From NCBI GenBank assembly GCA_036927565.1, contig JAYESD010000001.1, forward strand, positions 274,857,560-274,921,559: 64,000 bases of DNA. Direction: 5' to 3'. The stretch's first letter is position 1. Every line of letters starts with the position of its first letter. Positions 56,506 to 64,000 of the stretch are shown here, piece by piece. The position numbers and the translations under genes were made by a program. Source of the DNA: Tuctoria greenei (taxonomy: Eukaryota > Streptophyta > Magnoliopsida > Poales > Poaceae). The notes under the pieces were generated by a model. It was not told where the DNA came from and did not search any database. It saw nothing but the letters and a program-made list of their open reading frames with translations.

Positions 56506-57387
56506 TATCGGAGGGTGATTTTGGCAATTCTCCTGGTACTACCGTTGGCAGCCCGCGGAGTTCTTAGTTCGGTAGTGGGCGCGCGGAGATTCACAAGAAG
56601 GTGGCGATTTGACACTGGGATTTACGTGGTTCGGGCCGCCTGAGCGTAATACCCTACTCCACAGGTGTGAGTTGTTGTTGTATTGAGCGTCTGAGCGCTT
56701 ATGTGTGAGAGACGAGAGTGTCTGGGAGTCTTAGGCGCGTGTGGACCTGTCCCCCCCCCCCCCCCCCATGTATCGCTCGTCCAGTCCTTTTATAGTACAA
56801 GGACTGGCCGTTACATCGTCAGCCTGGCCCGACATGTGGCCCTGGCAGTTACTGATGCTTAATATATAGTTAATATGCTTAATTACCCTTAATAGTGTGG
56901 TAAGGCGCCTTGACAGTGGCATTATTGGTATTAAGGGCCCTCCGATCGTGTGTCATTAAGACAGCATTAATGACACTTAATCGGGTCTTGAGGTCTTTAA
57001 TGTTTCTTGAAGGTCCGAGCCGTTGGGGGGCCACCAATCTGTCTGTTGAAGTTGAAGGTTTGGAAGTTGGACGTGTCGCAGCTCCGGAGCTTACCGTCTC
57101 GGACGGGTAGGTCTGGTGTTTTTGTACACATGTCGGTACCGGAGGTTCCCTCTGTCAAGGGTTAGGTCCGGGGGTGCCACACAGGTATCTAGTTCGGAGC
57201 TTTCCCATGTATGGAATGTAGCTCCAGTTTTGTGATACACGTGGTGGCACTGGGACTAACCATAGAAGAGAAGCAGGTCCAGTTCTGTATGACACGTGGG
57301 GCCTTCGGAGGTCTTCAACTCAGACAGGTGGAGTTCCTTTGTGCTCTTTGCAGTCCCAAAGGGTATCCGATACGCAGGGTACCGACA
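56506..57387 (-). repeat. Element G 5' LTR
   Basis: This pairs with 44762-45632. The inner plus-strand end reads TA instead of TG. It contains a run of about 18 C at 56750-56767, longer than the six C in the other LTR. Confidence 0.93.
56788..56795 (-). promoter_or_regulatory. TATA box in element G 5' LTR
   Basis: The minus strand reads ACTATAAAAGGAC. It is placed to drive gag-pol leftward. Confidence 0.6.
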
Positions 57388-57392
57388 GTGCG
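57388..57392. repeat. Target site duplication of element G, right copy (GTGCG)
   Basis: Four of five bases match the left copy ATGCG. Confidence 0.85.
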
Positions 57393-57475
57393 CTCATCTC
57401 AACAATTTGGTTACGATCTCATTTTTTTGTCATAAATCAACCAAAACTCACAAGGGATACCTAGATGCACTTTCA
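57393..57475 (-). repeat. Element C 5' LTR, outer piece
   Basis: This carries the LTR start TGAAAGTGCATCTAGG on the minus strand and completes the LTR interrupted at 44761. Confidence 0.92.
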
Positions 57476-57480
57476 GAACT
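57476..57480. repeat. Target site duplication of element C, right copy (GAACT)
   Basis: Exact match to 6334-6338. Confidence 0.92.
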
Positions 57481-59453
57481 AATGCAACGGAAATAACTAA
57501 ATAAGCAAACTAAGCAGCTAAGAAAATAGGATAGCGCGACTCTAAGCGACACCACAGGCAAAGTTGACGGCAGACACGGCCTAGAACTCCGCATTATCAT
57601 CGGTATACTCCCATTCCTGACCTGCAACTATTGGTGGGGGAATTGCAAGGGTGAGTACATGTCGTACTCAGCAAGTGTGGAAAGTATGACATGTACTTGA
57701 TTCAAATGACGAATATAATAAAGGCTAAGTGCTGAAAAGTACATTAAAACACTTGAAAAGCAATATATTAAATGTACGTGTAGTAAACCCATCATAAACC
57801 ATGTAGTTACCATAATATCAGTCCATATTTCATCACCATCATTCATATCCAGATTCCTCATTACCATTAACCATATCCATTGCCATAAACCATAATACCA
57901 TCCCATAACCAGTACCAAAGAATCCCAACACCAAAATCCCTCTAATCATTTAGGTCATCCAAGTGCTCAAACCAGGAGCACGGCTATCATGATAGTTTTT
58001 AATACTCTGTAGAGTTTGTACCACTTTACCCACGTGTTTGTGATTTCATCACCCATCGGCGACTAAAGAAAACCTCCATTATGCCAAAACACTACCATAG
58101 GTGTATGGCCAAGAGATCACAAAATAGCCTTTACAAAGGGACTACTAGCATGTACGGACCCACTGAGGTTTCACCAGTGGTGATGTCTCCAACTGAGCAC
58201 ATCTTCAACAGGGCCCCCTCTTGTGCCATTCGGATCCCAGGGAGTCCCGCCTCAAATCCAAACCCAATCTGACACCCCTTTTCCGGTGCGCCAAATGATC
58301 CATGCGAAACCAGCAATACCCTAATTAATCACCTACGTCGCACCCATACTTGGCCTCGTGGTGGCACTATTGTCCTGGCTTATTCTTGCATGAACCGGTC
58401 CTTAGATCTAAAGCAAGCAACCACCATGTATTCCAACCCATCCACATATATAGGCTTGCTTAGATCAGCCATTACCATATCATATTAATCGGTTCATATT
58501 AACCATAATCTCATTAATGCATAATTAAGTGGTATAGTTGTTTTCCCATCCCAATAAATTAAGCAAAGCAAAAAGTAAAAGCTCTTCCCGACTCTCTACC
58601 ATATATCCCAGGTGACAAGGGTGGTTAAACAAAGCTAGTAAACTTCCTATCATAGAGATTCCCATCAAATTGATACACGCATGCAATTTTGAAAACAAAA
58701 CATTTAACGTCAAAACAGGATCAATATGTTCAAGGACACTTGTCTTACACTTGGGCTTGTTTGGGTCAAAGCCTTCAAATTCCTGGTACTGGAGGTCCTC
58801 CGCAGCACTCTCTAGCGCAAATCCGTCTAAACCGCGCAATAGACATACAAGACAAGAATTATAATCAATAAGTGCACATATGTTACTCAATATGGCATGA
58901 CATGCATGATTAATGCAAATGCGAAGCAAAACTAGTTAATGAGTTATTAATAATGTTCACTAATCATTTACAATGGTTAATAACAAGTTTATGGAGGTTT
59001 GGAATTGATTCGAATCAAATTAGATTTAATTCAGCAGAAAACAGTCACCAAAATCGGACTAGTCCAATTTAGGGCTGAACTAGTCCGCCCTTTGCAGAAA
59101 TAGCGAACTAGGGTTTTCTAGATCAGCATGAATTTGGAGAAACGGTGTTGAATTCACGTGAGAAAAAGGAAGTAAAAGGTATACCAGGTGTTTAGGACTC
59201 CAATGAATCAAGGGTTTTGGAGACAACACTTGGATCTTGACGATCTTGGGTTGATGAAGAAAACTTTAAGGTGAATTGGTGATGAAGAACAAAAACGTGG
59301 TGGGGATCTTGATCACTTGATCCTCTTTCGTTTCCTCCTCCTCTTCTTCTTGCTCGGGATCTCCTTGTCCCTCCTTGGCGGCTGCTATCCACGAACTAGG
59401 GTTTGTGGTCTTTCAATTGACGCAAAAGGATGTAAGGTCAAGGGGTGGGGTTG

Positions 59454-59461
59454 TTTATATA
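59454..59461 (-). promoter_or_regulatory. TATA box in element B LTR
   Basis: The minus strand reads TATATAAACAACCCC, the same box and context as in element E. Confidence 0.65.
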
Positions 59462-59628
59462 AGGGTGGAGGGCTAGGGTTGGATGAATTTCGAGTTTGAG
59501 GTGGGTGGAGGCTGGTGTGAGGTCTCACATGGGCTCCAAAAGAGGTTAGACACAACGTCCTTAGGCCAACTTAAGGTAAAACCCAAAAACATTGTGGAAC
59601 GAAAAATTAACTCAGAATCGTGATCACC

Positions 59629-60000
59629 GGACAAGTCCGCAAGAGGGCTGGACTAGTCCGAAGTTAGTCAGAGAGAAATCGGACAAGTCCGGACTAGACA
59701 TCGAATAAGTCCGAACTTAGTCAGAGGAAAAACAGACAAGTCTGGCCAAAACCGGACAAGTCCAATTTTAGTTAGAGGGGAAAACGGACAAGTCCGCTAG
59801 ATGTTGGACAAGTCTGGACAAGTCTAGGGACTTGACAAAATATCAAGGAATTGGGATGATCGGACTAGTCCGCTATGGGCCGGACAAGTCCAAAAATTGT
59901 GCAAAGATGAAACTGGAATAGTCCGGATGAAAACGGACATGTCCTATGGAGGTTAGAGAGAAATCGGACTAGTCCGCACCAAAAACGGACTAGTCTGCAC
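59629..60000. repeat. Palindrome array, element B LTR
   Basis: About 15 copies of CGGACAAGTCCG / CGGACTAGTCCG-type motifs, mostly the AA-centre form because the LTR is in reverse orientation. Confidence 0.87.
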
Positions 60001-60128
60001 TTCTCTGAACTTTTGAGTGCAGTTTAGCTTCTAATTCATTTTAAACTTGTTCCTTTTTGTGTGGATCAATGTTGAACATGTATATGAACCTGTTCAAATG
60101 CATGATGCATGTAAATGAGGGTGTTACA

Positions 60129-60902
60129 TCAAGTTACAATTTCTTCAATCTGTGATGAACATGAAGGAGAAGGAGCTTGTGAAGTGTCTACTCCCCTCCG
60201 AGCCCTCAAAAGTCATCCTCCACAACAAATCATTGGAAGCTTGCACGAATGAGTCACATGGTCCAGGTTTTGCAATCCAAACTCTCACGCTCATTCTGCT
60301 TTTATTGCTTCTTTTGAACCTAAAGATATATCACACACACTCACTAATGAATCTTGATTATTGCCATGCAAGAAGAGTTAGAAAATTTTGAAAAAAATAA
60401 TGTTTGTAAACTTGTACCTCCACCTAAAGGTGACACTTTAATTGGAACTAAATGGGTGTTTAAAAATAAACAAAGTGAGGATGGGGTTGCGGTTAGGAGT
60501 AAGGCTAGGTTGATTGCTCAAGGTTTCACACATGTTGAAGGTCTAGATTTTGATGAAATGTTTGCTCCTATTGCTAGATTAGAAGCCATAAGAATTTTTT
60601 TAGCTTTTGCTGCATCTAAAGGTTTCAAGTTATATCAAATGTATGTTAAAAGTGTTTTTCTTAATGGATATATAGATGAGGAGGTTTATGTCAAGCAACC
60701 ACCGGGTTTTGAAAATCTAGATTTTCCTAATCATGTTTACAAACTGTCCAAAGCCTTGTACGGTCTCGAACAAGCCCCTAGAGCATGGTATGATAGGTTA
60801 AAAACATTCCTACATGAAAAGGGGTTTACCATGGGAAAGATTGATAAAACTCTTTTTGATGAGATCAAACACATTGGCATTGCACATACAAGCACAACAT
60901 GA
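60129..60902 (+). pseudogene. pol: Fragment I: Ty1/copia reverse transcriptase remnant
   Basis: SIRE/Opie-like copia RT on the plus strand: EPKDISHTLTNES, then after a one-base loss IIAMQEELENFEKNNV, GTKWVFKNKQSEDGVAVRSK, LDFDEMFAPIARLEAIRIFL, QPPGFENLDFPNHVYKLSKA and APRAWYDRLKTFLHEKGFTM. The catalytic YVDD segment is missing because the fragment ends before it. Element B abuts its left edge at TCAAG, so this is probably the DNA into which B inserted. Confidence 0.88.
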
Positions 60903-60989
60903 TGTTTATTTGTTTGGGATCCTGGCTCGAGTGAATGTGCATGCGTATTTGATGAAGTACATAGAGATGGTGCACTATGTCGTCCACCA

Positions 60990-61105
60990 CCTTGGCCTCC
61001 TCCTTGCATGCATACAAGAAGATTTGATGGCACTGCACATATGGATCTACACATGAGAGAAGATGAATTTGAGTCGAGGACAACTCCAATTCAAGAAGGG
61101 GAGGA
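60990..61105 (+). pseudogene. pol: Element H pol C-terminus (CRM-type)
   Basis: The peptide DLHMREDEFESRTTPIQEGE leads straight into a polypurine tract (AAGAAGGGGAGGA) and the LTR start. It matches the end of element F pol (DELESRTTSIQ). The frame continues into the LTR. Confidence 0.75.
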
Positions 61106-61989
61106 TGATGAGGACATCACTCCTATGGATATACACAACACTCCATTGAACATACAAGATGCAATCAATAGAATTCACACACAACAATTAATTTCAGAGG
61201 TGACCTCATTCTTATATGTTTCCTTATATATTTTTGAGAATAGATTGCTACCTAATAATTTAATTGTTATTAGGATATATGGAGTGATTCAAGGAGTAAT
61301 TGTAGGAAGGTTTAGGGACGTGGAGGACCAGAGAATACATTCAAAGAAGATTGAAACCGAGCCCAACTCAAAATCGTGTCCAACTCAGAGTCCAGGAGCA
61401 GTACACACTAAAACGGATGCCCAGGACGCATACAATCTCCATTTTTTACGTTCTACATATGAATGTAAAGGGGAGAGGATAACCTTTCCAATGCCGCTGG
61501 TCCCATGTCAAAATTCCTATGGAGTAGACGGAAATCATCGAAACAATATCGCGTTCAGAATTTGTCAGGGTGCTGCGCCACCGTATTGGGCCATTGTGCA
61601 TTGTATCAAGTTTACATCTCTTATTTTTGTGTCTTAGGATTAGTTCACGACTCCAACACCCCCTTGGACGTCCTCCCACCTATATATACTCCATGGTGGC
61701 CGTCATAAACAATTGGGTTTTGCTTAGAATAACAATTTCGCCGTTCTATGGTTTGTGAGACCCCAACTTCTCAATTTCAGATTGTGTCTTCTACGTTCTT
61801 GATTGTGTTATCGGTTCACTTGCAGGGATTAGCCTTCTTGGTGAGGTCAAGCATGTGCCGCACGGTTGATAACCAATGGAGCAGTGGTGTAGTGATTGCA
61901 GGGGTATTCGAACTGCTCGAGTGCCGCAGATCATCAATGTCGAGTTCTCCACCCCAATCGACTTACCTTTTGGAAGATCGGGCCTAAAC
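61106..61989 (+). repeat. Element H LTR (CRM-type)
   Basis: It starts TGATGAGGACATCACTCC like the F LTR. The frame DEDITPMDIHNTP extends into it. Homology with the F 3' LTR (in reverse) continues to GGAAGATCGGGCC. A TATATATA box lies near 61680. The exact end is uncertain within about 10 bases. Confidence 0.78.
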
Positions 61990-62014
61990 CCTTTCTTATG
62001 ATTTGGTATCATAT
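61990..62014 (+). other. Degenerate primer binding site of element H
   Basis: TTTGGTATCATATTTC follows the LTR end and matches the initiator-Met site TGGTATCAGAGC at 9 or 10 of 12 positions. Confidence 0.5.
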
Positions 62015-63190
62015 TTCTAGGTTGCCCGTTAGGTAATTCATCTATCCATTACATTAGTTTTGTTTTTCATACCTAGAGTCCACAAAAAAGCCAAAAAAAT
62101 GTAGTTTAGTAGATCTGTTCATTACTTTGTCCAAACCACATTGAGCCTTTGCAACTTTTGTTTTTACTTTGGTTTTGTTGAGTTTGTGTCCGTGGTTGAG
62201 TCATATTGCTGGTTTAGAAAGTGTTTTTTGTCTTAGTTTCAGTTTTGCATTGTGTTGATTCAACCTTTTGAATCACGTCGTCACGTCCAGATTAGATTCA
62301 TCTCTGTCCAGTTTAGTATCTTCATTATATGTCGCTCATACAAACTCGGATTTTGGAGTTATTGTACTTTATGGAAAGCTTAAGAAGCTCTCTACAACTT
62401 TAATATTCATAGGTATCCCAGAAAACGGAGTTATCATGGTTAAAAGTGCATTAGATCTGAATCTATTCTCGACCTAGAATTTTTGAACAGTCTATGTTTC
62501 GGGGGCAATATCTCCTATTATGCTTGTCCAAAATAGTAATCTATATATTGAACTTAAAGAGGAGAGATACATCTACGATCTTTCTATTTTAAGTTTTTCT
62601 ATTTGGAGCATCTAAGTATACTTATTTGTCCTTAAAAGATTGAGCAAAAAGTCTGCGATAGACACACGAGATATCTTTGATTGCTTTCTATTGTGTTCTT
62701 TTGCAGCACATTCTGAGAAAAGGAAGACGAAAGAAAAAGGCAAGTGCAAAATAACATACAAAAGCCGCAAAAAAAAAAGAGGAGAAAAAAACAAAAAAAA
62801 AACAGAAGTGCTTGGATCATTTGTGTCATCTAGTTTTGTCTCATGTCTTGCTTGCTTGAACTACTAGGAACACATTTGGGTCAGCAACTTTGACAAGTAC
62901 TTTGGACACTTCCACTTTACTATATGATTCATTGTTGCTAATCCTTGCTACATATAAAGTTCCATCCAAGCTACACTTTACTGATGACAAGAATTGATAC
63001 ACCTTTGCAATCATCCCACGCTTCATTGGTTTCTTCATACCGACCACCGTTTGCCACCTGCAGTGTCGGTAAGAACACTTGTAAGAGCGTGGTAAGATGT
63101 TTGAGAGTATGTGATTCCACTTCCACATTGCCATTATCCTTTGTAGTTGTTAGGGATAACATATTTTTTGTTGTCTTCTGTTTGCTACTA
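62015..63190 (+). other. Element H 5' leader
   Basis: Noncoding leader between PBS and gag, with an A-rich run at about 62768-62805. It resembles long leaders of related grass elements from memory. ORFs on the minus strand at 62841-63312 have no recognisable domain. Confidence 0.6.
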
Positions 63191-64000
63191 ACAATATCAG
63201 GTAAAAGAGAGAATGGTGAATGTGCTCTACATGTTGAGTTACTTGACATGATGAAGATGATGATGGGGCAGCTCACCAAGAAACAAACACCAGTCGAGGC
63301 TGCACATGACATTCAGACCACCTTTAAAACTCCTTCCACAAGAAGTAATTACATTCTTCCATCTCTTCCTTCTTATGACGGTTTTGATTATGATGAATAT
63401 ATTACTTGGGAAACAGAGATGGATAAAATTTTTGGACAATGTCGTATGTGTGAAAGGAGAAAGATTAGGAATATTGCTAGTGCATTATTTGATTGTGCAT
63501 TAACTTGGTGGGACAACTTAAGCGATTCAGAAAAACCTCAAACATGGAAAGATATGAAAATTCTTATGCGAGAAACTTTTGCTAATGTATCTAATTGCAA
63601 AGATGAAGTGCATCAATTTGAGGAGAAATTTCTTGTTGTACCTCCTTTTGTTTCTAACGTTTTGCAGGAAAATATAGAAAATAATGTAGATGATGCAAAA
63701 GAGAATGAGGTTTTCGACAACACTTGTGAACTTTTAGATGGATTAACTCATAATGCACTCAAAATCACTGCTGAAAATAAGGATAAAGGTAAGACACAAC
63801 ATTCTACAAATACACAAGGTGAGAAGTTTTTGGATGTGCTGAATTTTTTGACCAATCACACTGTTGTAGAGCACCAACTTATGAAAGCTTTTATAGATTT
63901 ACCTTTGTCACAAGTTAATTTCCTACTAGTCTTTGTGATAAAGAGAAGTTTGGTGTTGATAATCTTGTTATACCTATGCTATAACAAGTGAATGAGCTTG
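63191..64000 (+). pseudogene. gag: Element H gag, continuing past the window
   Basis: Capsid signatures are readable: SYDGFDYDEYITWETEMDKI, RMCERRKIRNIASALFDCAL, TWWDNLSDSEKPQTWKDMKI and MRETFANVSNCKDEVHQFEE. The open frame runs to a stop at 63989-63991, after which sequence continues to the window edge. The start is uncertain; a Met near 63248 precedes MKMMMGQLTKKQ. No pol is seen because the window ends. Confidence 0.82.

Larger units (their letters stand above)
44762..57387 (-). mobile_element. Element G: Tat-type Ty3/gypsy retrotransposon with antisense ORF
   Basis: LTRs of 871 and 882 bp (TGTTGGAGGG...CCGACA) flank a minus-strand gag, protease, RT, RNase H, second archaeal-like RNase H and integrase. 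On the plus strand between integrase and the 3' LTR lies a long ORF of the 'gypsy-type transposon' kind. Dual RNase H plus an extra reverse ORF is characteristic of the Tat lineage. LTR samples differ by roughly 9-10 percent by eye. Coding is broken by TAG/TGA stops. Confidence 0.93.
6339..57475 (-). mobile_element. Element C: Ty1/copia SIRE/Opie-type retrotransposon, interrupted by four nested elements
   Basis: In the minus direction the order is 5' LTR, PBS, gag, protease, integrase, RT, RNase H, a third ORF, polypurine tract and 3' LTR. This is the Ty1/copia order (integrase before RT) plus an extra ORF as seen in SIRE-type elements. The LTR begins TGAAAGTGCATC and ends ACATTCA. Both ends are flanked by GAACT. 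Removing D, E, F and G leaves about 11.3 kb with LTRs of 1539 and 1537 bp. Sampled LTR stretches differ by roughly 8-9 percent by eye, which makes C older than E. Confidence 0.92.
57481..60128 (-). repeat. Element B 5' LTR, outer piece with palindrome array
   Basis: The minus strand starts TGTAACACCC at 60128 with the canonical TG. It is homologous to the E LTRs in reverse orientation. With 6143-6338 it makes about 2844 bp, equal to the E LTR length. The palindrome array lies at 59629-60000, with two further copies at about 59056-59092. Confidence 0.92.

Noticed and set aside
58266..58295. PBS-like CCGGTGCGCCAAATG inside the element B LTR
   Set aside because: It lies in the middle of an LTR with no adjacent LTR end and is not kept in the E LTRs.
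62841..63312. Minus-strand ORFs in the element H leader
   Set aside because: No recognisable motif, and the plus strand fits the leader before gag.
1..64000. tRNA, rRNA or host protein-coding genes
   Set aside because: I found no cloverleaf, rRNA-like segment or non-transposon protein domain on either strand.

Overview
This window reads as plant nuclear repeat DNA, most likely from a grass. I see no host gene. Almost every base belongs to nested LTR retrotransposons. The grass assignment rests on the families: a SIRE/Opie-type copia element whose LTR begins TGAAAGTGCATC, Tekay-type chromoviruses, a CRM-type chromovirus, an Athila-type element, and a Tat-type element with an antisense 'gypsy-type transposon' ORF. 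These names come from motif recognition, not from a search.

Layout, outside in. A (1-5736, +) is a decayed chromovirus. It joins B, a Tekay-family element on the minus strand. Only the start of B's gag (5737-5873), its PBS and its 5' LTR remain, and that LTR is split into 6143-6338 and 57481-60128. B lies against an older copia RT fragment, I (60129-60902, +). The right edge (about 60990-64000, +) holds H, a CRM-type pol end, LTR, degenerate PBS, leader and gag. Splitting B's LTR is C (6339-57475, minus), a SIRE/Opie-type copia element with a perfect GAACT duplication and a third ORF after pol.

Four elements sit inside C. D (6453-15933, minus, duplication CAGAC) is Athila-type with gag-protease and an ORF-1-like gene but no RT or integrase, and lies in C's 3' LTR. 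E (18089-28618, +, duplication CTTTC) is a full Tekay element of the same family as B, and lies in C's third ORF. F (about 31271-38501, minus, no duplication) is CRM-type and lies in C's RT/RNase H with a local deletion. G (44762-57387, minus, duplication ATGCG/GTGCG) is Tat-type with two RNase H domains and a long opposite-strand ORF, and lies in C's 5' LTR. With the inserts removed, C is about 11.3 kb and its LTRs are 1539 and 1537 bp.

How the parts work. Each autonomous element encodes gag (particle), protease, reverse transcriptase/RNase H (cDNA copying primed by a tRNA at the PBS) and integrase, sometimes with a chromodomain for targeting. Nearly every ORF carries stops or frameshifts. 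Many stops are explained by one C-to-T change (CAG to TAG, CGA to TGA, TGG to TAG/TGA), as expected for long-methylated DNA.

Most interesting signals: (1) GC-rich palindrome arrays of the CGGAC-NN-GTCCG type shared by unrelated copia and gypsy LTRs, with different palindromes in D and G; (2) an antisense ORF in G whose halves are joined in frame by a clean 77-bp GT-AG intron and whose five premature stops are all TAG; (3) an exact 59-bp repeat of PBS-like sequence running from D's PBS into its LTR; (4) a TA...CA-ended element (E) that still made a perfect duplication; (5) an LTR flanked by internal sequence on both sides (H).
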